NCBI GenBank assembly: GCA_027532775.1
Contig: JAPZTO010000003.1
Location: 434,001 to 498,000 of the forward strand
Source of the DNA: Beijerinckiaceae bacterium
Lineage (GTDB): Bacteria > Pseudomonadota > Alphaproteobacteria > Rhizobiales > Beijerinckiaceae
Direction: 5' to 3'
Length of the DNA: 64,000 bases
Each line of letters opens with the position of its first letter. Positions within the stretch are counted from its first letter, which is position 1. The position numbers and the translations under genes were made by a program. Under the pieces are notes generated by a model. That model did not search any database, was not told the DNA's origin, and was given only the letters and a program-made list of their open reading frames with translations. Below are positions 36,004 through 46,491 of the stretch, in pieces.

Positions 36004-37407
36004 TCAGTGCGCGAGGCCCTTGACGATTTCCTCGGTAACCTTCTTGGCGTCGCCGAAGAGCATCATCGTGTTGTCCTTGAAGAACAGCTCGTTCTCGACG
36101 CCGGCATAGCCCGAGCCCATGCCGCGCTTGATGAAGAGCACGGTCTTGGCTTTCTCGACATCGAGGATCGGCATGCCGTAGATCGGCGATTGCGGATCGG
36201 TCTTCGCGGCGGGGTTTGTCACGTCATTCGCGCCGATGACGAAGGCGACGTCGGCCTGCGCGAATTCGTTGTTGATGTCCTCGAGTTCGAAGACCTCATC
36301 ATACGGCACGTTCGCTTCGGCGAGCAGGACGTTCATATGGCCCGGCATGCGGCCCGCCACCGGATGGATGGCGTATTTGACCTCGACGCCTTCCTTCTTG
36401 AGTGTATCCGCCATCTCGCGCAGGGCGTGCTGGGCCTGGGCCTGCGCCATGCCATAGCCCGGCACGATGATGACCTTCGAGGCATTCTTCATGATGAAGG
36501 CGGCATCGTCGGCCGAGCCCTGCTTGACCGGGCGGGTTTCCTTGGCACCACCGGTCGCCACGGCGGTGTCGCCGCCGAAGCCGCCGAGGATCACCGAGAT
36601 GAAGGAGCGGTTCATGCCCTTGCACATGATGTAGGATAGGATCGCGCCCGACGAGCCGACCAGCGCGCCGGTGATGATCAGCGCGAGGTTGCCGAGCGTG
36701 AAGCCGATGCCGGCCGCTGCCCAACCCGAATAGGAGTTGAGCATCGAGACGACAACCGGCATGTCCGCGCCGCCGATCGGGATGATCAGCAGCACGCCGA
36801 GGGCGAGGCTGAGCACCACGACGGCCCAGAAGCTCACGCGGCTTTCGGTCGCGATCAGGCCGATCAGGAAAAACAGGATCAGCAGGCCGAGCACGATGTT
36901 GATGACATGGCGCTGCGGCAGCATGATCGGCTTGCCGCTCATCCGCCCGTCCAGCTTGAGGAAGGCGATGATCGAGCCGGTAAAGGTGATCGCGCCGATC
37001 GCGACGCCGAGAGCCATCTCGAAGAGCGAGGCCGCCTTGATCTGGCCGATCGTGCCGATGCCGAAAGCCTGCGGTGCATAGAGTGCGGCCGCCGCGACGC
37101 AGACGGCGGCGAGGCCGACCAGCGCGTGGAAGAAGGCCACAAGCTGCGGCATCTTCGTCATCTCGACGCGTTTGGCCATCACGGCGCCGATCCCGCCGCC
37201 GATGCCCAGGCCGAGGATCGTCAGCAGCCAGCCCGAGAAGCCTGCCGGCGGCGCGAGGAACAGCGTGGTCAGGCCGGCAATGCCCATCCCGGCCATGCCG
37301 AAGAAATTGCCCTGACGCGAGGTGGAGGGATGCGACAGGCCGCGCAGCGCCAGGATAAACAGGACGCCGGAGGCGAGATAAAGAAGGTTGGCGATATTCG
37401 CGCTCAT
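36004..37407 (-). CDS. pntB: NAD(P) transhydrogenase subunit beta
   Basis: 467 residues. Nine or so membrane helices (about 5-265) make up domain II, followed by the soluble NADP-binding domain III (about 290-467) with VIIVPGYGMAQAQAQHALRE, AIHPVAGRMPGHMNVLLAEA and GANDVTNPAAKTDP. With PntAA and PntAB it forms the inner-membrane enzyme that uses the proton gradient to make NADPH from NADH and NADP. It is the last gene of the operon. Confidence 0.96.
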   Translation of the reverse strand: MSANIANLLYLASGVLFILALRGLSHPSTSRQGNFFGMAGMGIAGLTTLFLAPPAGFSGWLLTILGLGIGGGIGAVMAKRVEMTKMPQLVAFFHALVGLAAVCVAAAALYAPQAFGIGTIGQIKAASLFEMALGVAIGAITFTGSIIAFLKLDGRMSGKPIMLPQRHVINIVLGLLILFFLIGLIATESRVSFWAVVVLSLALGVLLIIPIGGADMPVVVSMLNSYSGWAAAGIGFTLGNLALIITGALVGSSGAILSYIMCKGMNRSFISVILGGFGGDTAVATGGAKETRPVKQGSADDAAFIMKNASKVIIVPGYGMAQAQAQHALREMADTLKKEGVEVKYAIHPVAGRMPGHMNVLLAEANVPYDEVFELEDINNEFAQADVAFVIGANDVTNPAAKTDPQSPIYGMPILDVEKAKTVLFIKRGMGSGYAGVENELFFKDNTMMLFGDAKKVTEEIVKGLAH

Positions 37408-37411
37408 CGGC

Positions 37412-37861
37412 TCAACCCTTCTTCTTGTACATGGCCAGCATGCGCTGGGTGACGAGGAACCCGCCGAAAATGTTCACGCTGGCCAGGACCAGACCGAGGA
37501 AGCCGAAGCCGCGGGCGGCGGTGGTGCCTTCCGACAGCAACGGAACCCCGACCGAGAGCAACGCGCCGACGACGATGACCGAGGAGATCGCGTTGGTGAC
37601 CGACATGAGCGGCGTGTGGAGCGCCGGGGTGACCGACCAGACCACGTAATAGCCGACAAAGATCGCCAGCACGAAGATGGCGAAACGGAACACCGTCGGG
37701 TCGATGGCGCCGCCTGTGGCCGCGGCTGCCGCGGCACCGCCGGCATCGGCGAGTTTCTCGGCCGCGGCGAGGGCGGCCTGCGCCTTGGCGAGGGCCGCAT
37801 CGGCCGCCGCCTGGGCGGCCTTCGCCTGTTCAATGAGTTGCTGGGCTGACTGCGTGGACAT
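37412..37861 (-). CDS. pntAB: Proton-translocating transhydrogenase, membrane part of alpha subunit
   Basis: 149 residues. The Ala-rich helical N-terminus (about 1-50, [20 protein letters not shown]) may be a coiled linker. Three membrane helices follow ([60 protein letters not shown]). This is the split form, in which E. coli PntA is divided into two polypeptides. It lies 4 bp upstream of pntB. Confidence 0.94.
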   Translation of the reverse strand: MSTQSAQQLIEQAKAAQAAADAALAKAQAALAAAEKLADAGGAAAAAATGGAIDPTVFRFAIFVLAIFVGYYVVWSVTPALHTPLMSVTNAISSVIVVGALLSVGVPLLSEGTTAARGFGFLGLVLASVNIFGGFLVTQRMLAMYKKKG

Positions 37862-37896
37862 GACCGCCTCCTCCGGCGTTGGGCTGAGGGTCCGAA

Positions 37897-39033
37897 TCAG
37901 GCCTTGGGGGCGAAGATCGGGTGGACGAGGGCACCGTCCTTCGTCAGGCAGGTCGCCTTGACGAGTTCGTCGTCCCAGTTGATCGCGAGCTTGCCTTCCT
38001 TCTTGTCGACCATCGTATCGAGGAAGGAGAGCAGGTTGCGGGCATAGAGGGCCGAGGCGCTGGGCGCGAGGCGGCCCGGCGTGTTCGACCAGGCGATGAT
38101 CCGGACGCCGTTATGGTCGGTCACCTTGTCGGCGACCGAGAGCTCGCAATTGCCACCGCGCTCGACAGCGAGATCGACAACGACCGAGCCCGGCCGCATT
38201 GATTCGACCATCGCCTTCGAGACGAGGCGCGGGGCCGGCCGGCCGGGGATCAGCGCGGTGGTGATGACCACATCCTGCTTGGCGATATGCTCGGCGACGA
38301 GCGCGGCCTGCTTCGCCTGATACTCGGCCGACATCGGCTTGGCATAGCCCGCTGCCGTCTCGGCCTGCTTGAACTCCTCATCCTCGACCGCGATGAATTT
38401 CGCACCGAGCGAAAGTACCTGCTCCTTCGCGGCGGGGCGCACATCCGTGGCCGTGACCACGGCGCCGAGGCGGCGCGCGGTGGCGATGGCCTGCAGGCCC
38501 GCCACACCGGCACCCATCACGAAGACCTTGGCGGCCGGGATCGTGCCGGCAGCGGTCATCATCATCGGGAAGGCGCGGCCATAGACCTCGCAGGCATCGA
38601 GCACCGAGCGGTAGCCGGCAAGATTGGCCTGAGACGAGAGCACATCCATGACCTGCGCGCGGGTGATGCGCGGCATCAATTCCATCGAGAAGCTGGCGAC
38701 GCCCTTGTCGGCGAAGGGCTTGATCGCCTCGCCATTGCCATACGGATCCATGATGGCCAGCAGCACGGCGCCGGATTTCATCTTGCCGGCCAGCTCGCCC
38801 TTCGGGCGGCGCACGGCGAGGACAATATCGGCATCCTTGAGCGCGTCATTCGCGTTCTTGGCAAGCGTAGCGCCGGCAGCCTCGAAAGCCGAATCGGGGA
38901 TGGACGACGCCGTGCCCGCGCCCTTCTCGACCACGACCTGACCACCGAAGGCCTTCATCTTTCCGATGGTTTCCGGGGTGACCGCAACGCGCGGTTCGCC
39001 GGCCTTGGATTCGTCCAGAACTGCAATGCGCAT
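37897..39033 (-). CDS. pntAA: NAD(P) transhydrogenase, NAD-binding part of alpha subunit
   Basis: 378 residues. The NAD-binding domain I resembles alanine dehydrogenase: [20 protein letters not shown] at the start, [20 protein letters not shown] (GxGxxG Rossmann loop), [19 protein letters not shown] and [19 protein letters not shown]. It passes hydride from NADH to NADP on PntB. It is the first pnt gene, 35 bp before pntAB. Confidence 0.96.
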   Translation of the reverse strand: MRIAVLDESKAGEPRVAVTPETIGKMKAFGGQVVVEKGAGTASSIPDSAFEAAGATLAKNANDALKDADIVLAVRRPKGELAGKMKSGAVLLAIMDPYGNGEAIKPFADKGVASFSMELMPRITRAQVMDVLSSQANLAGYRSVLDACEVYGRAFPMMMTAAGTIPAAKVFVMGAGVAGLQAIATARRLGAVVTATDVRPAAKEQVLSLGAKFIAVEDEEFKQAETAAGYAKPMSAEYQAKQAALVAEHIAKQDVVITTALIPGRPAPRLVSKAMVESMRPGSVVVDLAVERGGNCELSVADKVTDHNGVRIIAWSNTPGRLAPSASALYARNLLSFLDTMVDKKEGKLAINWDDELVKATCLTKDGALVHPIFAPKA

Positions 39034-39121
39034 TCCGCTACCCGTCCTTCGGTTTGGGAAAGGGCTGTTCCCCGGAACCGGGCCTCTCGAACGGAGACCC
39101 GGTGATGCAGGGGTCAGGCGA

Positions 39122-39334
39122 TCAGAAGAACTTCACCACGATCGCGATCATCGCAACCGTCACCGCGAGGAAGAAGATCCACGAAATCGTGCCCGTGGCC
39201 GCGCCGGCCAGCAGGGTGATCACGAGCGAGACGACCGTGCCCCATTTCACAAGGCTGGCGAAGAGGTCGAAGGTTTTCTCGTGTTCGGCATAGTCCATCG
39301 CCGGGACATCATGGTGATGCGGATCAGCTGCCAT
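39122..39334 (-). CDS. aa3-type cytochrome c oxidase subunit IV (bacterial type)
   Basis: 70 residues from ATG 39334 (MAADPHHHDVPAMDYAEHEK). The hydrophilic start with YAEHEKTFDLFASLVKWG is the signature of the alphaproteobacterial COX IV family, and two tight hydrophobic segments follow (VVSLVITLLAGAATGTISWI, FFLAVTVAMIAIVVKFF). It is a small accessory helix of the terminal oxidase. It precedes pntAA by 88 bp, a recurring arrangement in Hyphomicrobiales; the main oxidase genes are elsewhere. Confidence 0.9.
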   Translation of the reverse strand: MAADPHHHDVPAMDYAEHEKTFDLFASLVKWGTVVSLVITLLAGAATGTISWIFFLAVTVAMIAIVVKFF

Positions 39335-39446
39335 CTTTTCCCCCGAAAGCGGTTGTCGAGTTTGTTGCCTGTAGCTGTTGGCCTCTAGCGGAACTCGGCC
39401 GGCTTCGCAATTGTTTCCATGGGTTTCGTGGTGGGCTTTGCCGGGA

Positions 39447-40820
39447 TCAACCGGCGGGCATCCGGTCGAGACCGACCCGTTCGAACGCATCGGCCTGGCG
39501 CGCCGCAACGGTATCGACGCTGAAACCGTCAATCTCGGTATTGAACAGCCGGTAGAAGTTCAGTTCAGCATCGAGATGCAGGAACACACCGCCGAGCCCG
39601 ATCGCAGCGCGGTCCATGAAGACGAATTCCCGCGGAATGGTGACGGGGCCCTTGGCCTTCAGTTCCTGATGCACCCGGGCGGCTTCGTTCCGGCCATAGG
39701 CGCCGGGAGAGATGCCATCGGCGATGGTGCGGGTACGGTCATCCAGCAGCGGGCCATAGATGAACTTCGCCCAGATGGTCAGGACGTCGATCAGTTCCTT
39801 CTTGAGGTTGCGGAAGCCCCAGGTCTCGTAGGCATGGACCATGCGCGCTTCGTCATTCTCGAGGATGCCCTTGTAGAGATCGACGACGGCGCCGACGAAT
39901 TTCGGCGTGAACAGGCGGATGCAGCCGTAATCCAGCAGGTTGATCCCGCCGGGATCGCCGTCTCCATCACGAAAGACGGTGTAGTTGCCAAGATGCGGAT
40001 CGCCATGGATCACGCCGAAATGGCTGAACGGGTGCCACCAGGCCTTGAACATGGCGAGGGCCAGCCGGTTCCTGGTTTCCTTGTCGGCCTCTTTGAAGTT
40101 CAGGATCTTCTCGCCCTCGAGCCAGCCCATGGTGAGCAGGCGTCGCGTCGAGAGCGGCTCGATGATCGGCGGCACGCGGATCAGCGGCTCGTCGGCCAGC
40201 ATATGCGCATAGAGCTTCGCATGCTTCGCCTCGCGGCCGTAATCCAGTTCCTCGCGGATGCGGGCCCCGATCTCGACCTTGATCTCGCTCGTGTCGATGG
40301 CGCGATCCATCTGCCGGTGCAGCGAAAAGAGCAGGTTGAGCTGGTTGAGGTCGGCCTCGACCGCTGATTCCATATCGGGATACTGCAGCTTGCAAGCCAC
40401 CGGCGTGCCATCCGGCAGGGTCGCCCGGTGGACCTGCCCGAGTGAGGCGGCGGCAGCGGGCTCCTTCTCGAAACTGCCGAAGCGGGACAGCCAGTCCGGG
40501 CCGAGCTCGGCGGCCATCCGGCGGCGCACGAACACGTAGGACATGGGCGGCGCCTCGGACTGGAGCTGCCGTAGTTCCTCGGCATATTCCGCCGGAATCG
40601 CCTCCGGGATCGTGGCCAGAAGCTGGGCGACCTTCATCAACGGGCCCTTGAGGCCGCCAAGGGCGCGGGTCAATGCTGCGGCGTTGCGGCGGTCGCCCTC
40701 ACTCGACCGGCCCGTCAGCAGCGAGCCGGCGATGCGCGCGGCAACGCCGCCCATATTGGCGCCGACACGGGCATAGCGGGTGGCACGGGCGGAGAATCGG
40801 TTCTGTTCGGAATCGCTCAT
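39447..40820 (-). CDS. ABC1/UbiB-family atypical kinase
   Basis: 457 residues from ATG 40820 (MSDSEQNRFSARATRYARVG). ABC1 motifs: KxGQ-like GPLMKVAQLLATIPEAIPAE, the Ala-rich loop AAAASLGQVHRATLPDG, ACKLQYPD (Lys of VAVK), the catalytic-type HGDPHLGNYTVF and NLLDYGCIRLF (DxG). UbiB/COQ8 members support ubiquinone synthesis or lipid handling. There is no C-terminal membrane helix as in UbiB, so it is more like the soluble AarF/ADCK group. It stands alone between COX IV and the M3 peptidase. Confidence 0.88.
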   Translation of the reverse strand: MSDSEQNRFSARATRYARVGANMGGVAARIAGSLLTGRSSEGDRRNAAALTRALGGLKGPLMKVAQLLATIPEAIPAEYAEELRQLQSEAPPMSYVFVRRRMAAELGPDWLSRFGSFEKEPAAAASLGQVHRATLPDGTPVACKLQYPDMESAVEADLNQLNLLFSLHRQMDRAIDTSEIKVEIGARIREELDYGREAKHAKLYAHMLADEPLIRVPPIIEPLSTRRLLTMGWLEGEKILNFKEADKETRNRLALAMFKAWWHPFSHFGVIHGDPHLGNYTVFRDGDGDPGGINLLDYGCIRLFTPKFVGAVVDLYKGILENDEARMVHAYETWGFRNLKKELIDVLTIWAKFIYGPLLDDRTRTIADGISPGAYGRNEAARVHQELKAKGPVTIPREFVFMDRAAIGLGGVFLHLDAELNFYRLFNTEIDGFSVDTVAARQADAFERVGLDRMPAG

Positions 40821-40885
40821 CCCGTGGATATGGGGCTCGACCGGGTGTTTGTTGAGTCCCCTTGCCCCGCCTGCGCTATCCGGCC

Positions 40886-42721
40886 TCAGGCCTCCATGGT
40901 CTCGAGTTCGGCGATCATGCCCTCGATGACCGAGAGGCCGATCTGCCAGAAGGCGGGATCGCGGGCATCGAGGCCGAACGGCGCCAGCACTTCGGAATGA
41001 TGTTTCGTGCCGCCGGCCGAGAGCAGGGCGAAATAGTGATCCACGAATTTCGGATCGGCCTTCTGGTAGACGCCATAAAGCGAATTCACGAGGCAATCCC
41101 CGAAGGCATAGGCATAGACGTAGAAGGGCGAATGCACGAAATGCGGGATGTAGCTCCAGTAGACCTCGTAGCCTTCCGAGAGGCGGATCGAGGGGCCGAG
41201 GCTGCTGGCCTGAACGCTCATCCAGATCTCGTTGATCGCCTCTGCGGTAAGCTCGCCGTTCCGACGTTCGGTGTGCAGCTTCCGCTCGAAACTGTAGAAG
41301 GCGATCTGCCGGACGACCGTGTTGATCATGTCCTCGACCTTGCCGGCCAGCAGCGCCTTGCGGGCAGCCGGTTCCTTCGTATTGTCCAGCAGGCGGCGGA
41401 AGGTCAGCATCTCGCCGAAGACCGAGGCGGTTTCCGCCAGCGTCAGCGGCGTCGGTGCCATCAGGGCGCCGTTGCTGCCGGCCAGCACCTGATGCACGCC
41501 ATGGCCGAGTTCATGGGCCAGGGTCATCACGTCCCGCGGTTTTCCGAGATAGTTCAGCAGCACATAAGGGTGGGCCGAGGGAACGGTGGGATGGGCGAAG
41601 GCGCCCGGTGACTTGCCGGGTCGGCTCGGGGCGTCGATCCAGCCTTCGTCGAAGAAGCGCCGGGCAATATCGGCCATTTTCGGCGAGAAATCACCATAGG
41701 CGTCGAGCACGAGGGCGCGGGCTTCCTTCCAGCCGATCGTCGCCTGCGGCACCTTCGGCAGCGGGGCGTTGCGATCCCAGAATTCCAGCTTGTCCTTGCC
41801 GAACCAGCGTGCCTTCAGCGCATAATAGCGATGCGAGAGGCGCGGATAGGCGGCCTCGATGGCCGCGACCATGGCATCCACCACCTCGCGCTCGACGCGG
41901 TTGGCGAGATGGCGGCTGTCGGCGACATCGCTGAAGCCACGCCAGCGATCCGAGATTTCCTTGTCCTTGGCCAAGGTGTTGGTGATCAGCGCGAACAGGC
42001 GGGCATTGGCCGACAACGTCTTCGAGATCGCCATGGCCGCACTGCGGCGCTTGTTCTCGTCCGGATCCTGCATGCGCGTCAGGGTCGGCTCCAGCGTCAG
42101 GCTCTCGCCGTCGATCTCGAAACGCAGGGTGGCCAAAGTCTCGTCGAAGAGGCGGTTCCAGGCGCCGCGACCGGTTGTCGATTTCTCGTGGAAGAGCTGT
42201 TCGATCCGGTCTTCGAGCTGGAAGGGCTTGTCCTTGCGCAGGTCGGTCAGCCAGGGCGCGAAATGATCCAGCGGTGGCTGGGCCATCAGGCGGTCGACCA
42301 GCGCATCGTCCAGCTGGTTGAGTTCGAGCTGGAAGAAGAGGAGGTCGCTCGAGGCCGCGGTCACCTTTTCCTGCGTGTCGCCGTAGAACTTGCCATGGGC
42401 TGGCTTGGTCGTGTCGCCGGCATAGATCAGCCCGGCATACGACATGATGCGCCCCATCCGGTCCTCGATGGCTTCGTAGGTGCGAATCACCTCGCAGAGA
42501 GCTTTTGCGCCGTCGGGCCGCGCGGCGAGGCTGGCCAACTGGCCCTTGTAGCGGGCGGCGAAGGCGGCGCATTCGCTGGCCATAGCCTCGAGATCGGAGA
42601 GGAATTCCGGCGAAGTCATGCCGGGATAGAGATGATCGAGCGTCCAGACCGGCAGGTCGCCGAGTTCGATGCCGCCGGAAGCGGTGCTGGCATGGACGGG
42701 ATGCGGAGCGCGTTCGATCAT
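40886..42721 (-). CDS. pepF: M3 family oligoendopeptidase (PepF type)
   Basis: 611 residues from ATG 42721 (MIERAPHPVHASTASGG). The zinc motif is MTLAHELGHGVHQVLAG (HExxH), with the third ligand in ETASVFGEMLTFR. The rest is helical, as in oligoendopeptidase F (about 600 residues). It hydrolyses oligopeptides in the cytoplasm. It is divergent from the sigma-54 activator gene (192 bp between starts). Confidence 0.93.
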   Translation of the reverse strand: MIERAPHPVHASTASGGIELGDLPVWTLDHLYPGMTSPEFLSDLEAMASECAAFAARYKGQLASLAARPDGAKALCEVIRTYEAIEDRMGRIMSYAGLIYAGDTTKPAHGKFYGDTQEKVTAASSDLLFFQLELNQLDDALVDRLMAQPPLDHFAPWLTDLRKDKPFQLEDRIEQLFHEKSTTGRGAWNRLFDETLATLRFEIDGESLTLEPTLTRMQDPDENKRRSAAMAISKTLSANARLFALITNTLAKDKEISDRWRGFSDVADSRHLANRVEREVVDAMVAAIEAAYPRLSHRYYALKARWFGKDKLEFWDRNAPLPKVPQATIGWKEARALVLDAYGDFSPKMADIARRFFDEGWIDAPSRPGKSPGAFAHPTVPSAHPYVLLNYLGKPRDVMTLAHELGHGVHQVLAGSNGALMAPTPLTLAETASVFGEMLTFRRLLDNTKEPAARKALLAGKVEDMINTVVRQIAFYSFERKLHTERRNGELTAEAINEIWMSVQASSLGPSIRLSEGYEVYWSYIPHFVHSPFYVYAYAFGDCLVNSLYGVYQKADPKFVDHYFALLSAGGTKHHSEVLAPFGLDARDPAFWQIGLSVIEGMIAELETMEA

Positions 42722-42913
42722 GATGGGTCCAGATTCAGGGCCGGCTCCGGCGGGATGACGGGGCCGCTTCGGCATCATCCATGGCCCAAGCCGGCCGGGC
42801 TTTCAATCGGGTCGGTTTCTTCTCGTCAGGATTTACAACCTGTTTACGCGGCTCAGCGACACTGCCTCGAAACGAGACACCGCCCCGTTCCCGGCGGCGG
42901 CAACGCAGAAAAG

Positions 42914-44416
42914 ATGTCGATGAGTGCAATTATCCTGGTTGTCGATGACGATCCCGTCCAGCGCCGCCTGCTGACGGAGATGGTCAAGCGTTCCGGCTAC
43001 ACGGCAGAAGTCTGCGACAATGGCGCCGATGCGCTGAAGCGCGTCCAGGATCGAAGCCTCGCGCCTGTCGACGCGATGGTGCTCGACCTGGTGATGCCGG
43101 AACTCGACGGCATGGCCGTGCTGGAGCGGCTGGCCCAGATGGAAGCCCGGCCGCTGGTCGTCGTGCAGACCGCGCACGGCTCGATCGAGACGGTGATCAG
43201 CGCGATGCGGGCCGGGGCAATCGATTTCGTCGTCAAGCCGGTCGGTGCCGAGCGCCTTCAGGTCTCGCTTACCAATGCCCTGCGCGTCGACGCGCTGGAA
43301 GGGGAAGTGCGCCGGCTCGCCAAGCGGGCCAATGGTGCACTGGCCTTCACCGACCTCACTTCGGCCTCGGCTGATATGGCGCGGGCGGTCCGCCTCGGCG
43401 AGCGCGCCGCGAAATCCGGCATTCCGGTGCTGCTGGAAGGCGAATCGGGTGTTGGCAAGGAAGTCTTCGCCCGGGCGCTGCAGGGCGCATCCGACCGGCG
43501 CGGCAGGCCTTTCGTCACGGTGAATTGCGGGGCGATCCCGGCCAATCTCGTCGAGAGCATCCTGTTCGGCCACGAGAAGGGTGCCTTTACCGGCGCGACC
43601 GAGCGACATGCCGGCAAGTTCGTTGAAGCCAATGGCGGAACGCTCTTCCTCGACGAGGTCAGCGAATTGCCGCTGGAGGCGCAGGTGAAGCTGCTCCGCG
43701 CGATCCAGGAAGGCGAGGTCGATCCGGTCGGCGGTCGCAAGACTGTGAAGGTGGATATCCGCCTCGTTTCCGCGACCAACCGCGACCTGATCGAGGCTGT
43801 CCGGCAGGGGCGGTTCCGCGAGGATCTCTATTACCGCCTGAACGTCTTCCCGATCTCGATTCCGCCTCTGCGTAACCGGCGCGAGGATATTCCGGCGCTG
43901 GCGCGGCGCTTCCTCGCCCGGTTCTCGGCCGAGGAAGGCCGGCCGATCCGCGCCATTTCCGAAGAGGCAATGGCCTTGCTCTGCCGGTTCGACTGGCCGG
44001 GCAATGTGCGCCAGCTGGAAAACGCGATGTTCCGCGCGGTCATTCTCTGCGAGGGCGACACGCTGACCCTGAGCGATTTTCCGCAGGTGGCGCAGGCTGT
44101 CGAGGGCTATTCGGTCGAGATTCCGCCGCTTGCTACCGCGTCGCTGATGCCGGCCCGGCCGGAGCGCGAGATTGTCCGCGTCGAGATCAAGGATCCGAGC
44201 GCGCTGACCCTGCTCGACCAGACCGGCGATGTCCGCCCGCTCGACCAGGTCGAGGGCGACACGATCCGCTTCGCGCTCGAGCATTATCGCGGCCAGATGT
44301 CGAAAGTGGCGCGCAAGCTCGGGATCGGGCGGTCGACGCTTTACCGCAAGCTGAAGGATCTCGGCATCGAGACCGAGGATTCCGAGGAAGGTATGGAGGA
44401 TAGCCGCGTCGCATAA
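42914..44416 (+). CDS. Sigma-54-dependent response regulator (NtrC family)
   Basis: 500 residues from ATG 42914 (a second ATG is two codons on). Receiver domain 1-120 with acidic pair VVDDDP and phospho-acceptor D58 in MVLDLVMP. Central AAA+ domain (about 150-380) with Walker A GESGVGKEVF, the sigma-54 contact GHEKGAFTGATERH, Walker B GGTLFLDEVSELP and FREDLYYRLNVFPI. C-terminal Fis-type helix-turn-helix (SKVARKLGIGRSTLYRKLKD). No sensor kinase is adjacent, so it is an orphan regulator. A degenerate TTTA-N7-TTTA lies 68 bp upstream. Confidence 0.95.
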   Translation: MSMSAIILVVDDDPVQRRLLTEMVKRSGYTAEVCDNGADALKRVQDRSLAPVDAMVLDLVMPELDGMAVLERLAQMEARPLVVVQTAHGSIETVISAMRAGAIDFVVKPVGAERLQVSLTNALRVDALEGEVRRLAKRANGALAFTDLTSASADMARAVRLGERAAKSGIPVLLEGESGVGKEVFARALQGASDRRGRPFVTVNCGAIPANLVESILFGHEKGAFTGATERHAGKFVEANGGTLFLDEVSELPLEAQVKLLRAIQEGEVDPVGGRKTVKVDIRLVSATNRDLIEAVRQGRFREDLYYRLNVFPISIPPLRNRREDIPALARRFLARFSAEEGRPIRAISEEAMALLCRFDWPGNVRQLENAMFRAVILCEGDTLTLSDFPQVAQAVEGYSVEIPPLATASLMPARPEREIVRVEIKDPSALTLLDQTGDVRPLDQVEGDTIRFALEHYRGQMSKVARKLGIGRSTLYRKLKDLGIETEDSEEGMEDSRVA

Positions 44417-44526
44417 ATGTCGCGGCCATCCGTTTTTCCGCGAACGGACCCGGTTTGTGCGCCAGCGCACTTGACGCAAACCGGATTTCACGAGAGCAAG
44501 TTTCGCATCGTCGAGGGGCCAAAGAC

Positions 44527-46491
44527 GTGATTGCACAGAAGGTTAACGGATCCTCAAAGTATCGCGCCGGTCCTCTGGCGCTGGTCTCCGCGCTGGCCTT
44601 GATGGCGCTGATGGCACCCGTTTCCGCGCAAGGCGACGAAACCCGTTCCGCACCGGTCGAGGCGATCATCGAGAAGGATGCTTCGGAATTGGTGCGGCTG
44701 GACCTGCCGGCCGTTCCCGAAGTGACCCTTCAGGTCGATGCCGCCGAAGAACCGGCCCGCGCCGCCGAGGCCGATGTCACCGTGCCTGCGGCGCCCGAAA
44801 TCGAACTCGCCGAGGATCTGCGCGCTCCGGCTGCTCCGGTGCAGCAGACCGAGATTCCGGTGCCGAAACTCGACCTGCCGGAACCGCCGAAAGTCACTGT
44901 CGCTGTCGATCTGCCCCCTCCGCCCCAGCTCGTGCTGCCGGCCGACGAGGCCGGGATCCGCACCGCCCTCGAGCCGGCCCGGGCCCGCTACCGTTTCCGG
45001 GCGGCCGAGATCGAAGCGCTGGCTGGTTTCTATGCCGCGCGGGATTTCCGCCCGGTCTGGCTTGAAGCCCGTCAGGAAGGCGCCTTCGTCCAGCCGCGCG
45101 TGGCGGCCCTGTCCAAGCTTGCTGCCGATGCCGAGCAGGAGGGTCTCGATGCGGTGCGCCTGCTTTCGGCGCTGCCGGTCCGGACCAATGGCGTTATCCC
45201 CGCCGAGCGGTTGATCGAGACGGATCTCGCCATCAGCGTCGCGGCGTTCCTTTATGCCCGGGATGCCCGTGGCGGGCGGCTCGAGCCCTCGCGGCTTTCC
45301 GGCATGCTGACGCCGGAACTGACCCTGCCGAACCCCGCCGAGCTGCTGGCCTCGATCGCCGATCTTCCGGCGGACCGGGTCACGGCGTCGTTGCTCGGTT
45401 ATCACCCGCGGCATGCCGGCTATCGCGCCCTGCGGGCCGAACTGATGAAGCTGCGCGAGGAGATGTCCGCGCCGATCCTGACCGGCTCCGTTGCCGGATT
45501 GGCCGGGGCGCCGCAGCCGGTTGCCGCTGGCCTGCCGCCCAAATGGCTTGAAGGGCCGGCGCTTGCTTTCGGCAAGCCCGATCCGCGGGTGCTGCATCTG
45601 CGCAGCCGGCTCGGCTTGCCGGCCGAAGGCGGCGAGATCTACGACGCCGAGTTGCGCAAGGCAGTGGAATCCTTCCAGCGTGTCAACGGGCTGACGCCGA
45701 ACGGGCGCATCACCCCGAAGACGCGCGCTGCCCTCGAGAACCCGCAGACACCGCTCACCGAATCCGAGCGCAAGCCCGACAAGCAGGTCCTGGCAAACAC
45801 GATCATCGCGAATATGGAGCGCTGGCGCTGGTTGCCGGTCGATCTCGGCGAATTCCATGTCTTCGTGAATGTGCCCGACTTCAAGCTCCAGATCGTCCAG
45901 GACGGTCGGAGCGTGCATGAAACGCGTGTCATTGTCGGCAAGCCGCAGACGCAGACGCCGGTCTTCTCGGACGAGATGGAGCATCTCATCGTCAATCCGT
46001 CCTGGGGTGTGCCGCCGTCGATCCTGAAGAAGGAATTCCTGCCCAAGCTGGCCACCGACCCGGATTACGCGGCCCGGCGCGGCTTCCAGGTGACCCGGCG
46101 CGGCAATTCGATCTCGATCCGGCAGCCGCCGGGCGAGAAGAACGCGCTCGGTTTCGTGAAGTTCATGTTCCCGAACAATCATTCGGTCTATCTGCACGAT
46201 ACGCCGAATCGCTCGCTGTTCGGCAACGAGTTCCGGGCCTTCAGCCATGGCTGCGTCCGCGTGGACAAGCCTTTCGCCTTTGCCGAGAAACTGCTCTCCA
46301 CAAGCCTTGGCTACTCGGAAGGCTATCTCCGCGGGATGATCGGCAGGGGCGAGCGCATGGTCCGCCTGCCGCGCAGGATCCCCGTGCATCTGAGCTATTT
46401 CACGGTCTTCGTGGATTCCGAGGGCAAGCTCCAGGAACGGCGCGACCTCTACGGCCATGACGCCCGGGTGCGCTCGGCGCTTCAGCTCTGA
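44527..46491 (+). CDS. L,D-transpeptidase with long proline-rich N-terminus (YcbB-like)
   Basis: 654 residues from GTG 44527, preceded by GAGGGG. A signal peptide (LVSALALMALMAPVSAQG) is followed by an acidic Pro/Val-rich stretch (about 40-150) with repeated PEVTL/PEIEL/PKVTV elements. A scaffold domain, a peptidoglycan-binding domain (LRSRLGLPAEGGEIYDAELR, FQRVNGLTPNGRITPKTRAA) and the YkuD catalytic domain with SHGCVRVDKPFAFAEKLL (His and nucleophile Cys) come next. It cross-links peptidoglycan 3-3 or attaches proteins in the periplasm. It is followed in the same direction by a DUF882 endopeptidase-like gene. Confidence 0.93.
   Translation: MIAQKVNGSSKYRAGPLALVSALALMALMAPVSAQGDETRSAPVEAIIEKDASELVRLDLPAVPEVTLQVDAAEEPARAAEADVTVPAAPEIELAEDLRAPAAPVQQTEIPVPKLDLPEPPKVTVAVDLPPPPQLVLPADEAGIRTALEPARARYRFRAAEIEALAGFYAARDFRPVWLEARQEGAFVQPRVAALSKLAADAEQEGLDAVRLLSALPVRTNGVIPAERLIETDLAISVAAFLYARDARGGRLEPSRLSGMLTPELTLPNPAELLASIADLPADRVTASLLGYHPRHAGYRALRAELMKLREEMSAPILTGSVAGLAGAPQPVAAGLPPKWLEGPALAFGKPDPRVLHLRSRLGLPAEGGEIYDAELRKAVESFQRVNGLTPNGRITPKTRAALENPQTPLTESERKPDKQVLANTIIANMERWRWLPVDLGEFHVFVNVPDFKLQIVQDGRSVHETRVIVGKPQTQTPVFSDEMEHLIVNPSWGVPPSILKKEFLPKLATDPDYAARRGFQVTRRGNSISIRQPPGEKNALGFVKFMFPNNHSVYLHDTPNRSLFGNEFRAFSHGCVRVDKPFAFAEKLLSTSLGYSEGYLRGMIGRGERMVRLPRRIPVHLSYFTVFVDSEGKLQERRDLYGHDARVRSALQL

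Noticed and set aside
42832-42846. TTTA-N7-TTTA upstream of the sigma-54 activator as a CtrA box
   Set aside because: Two substitutions from TTAA-N7-TTAA and no further support; too degenerate to call.
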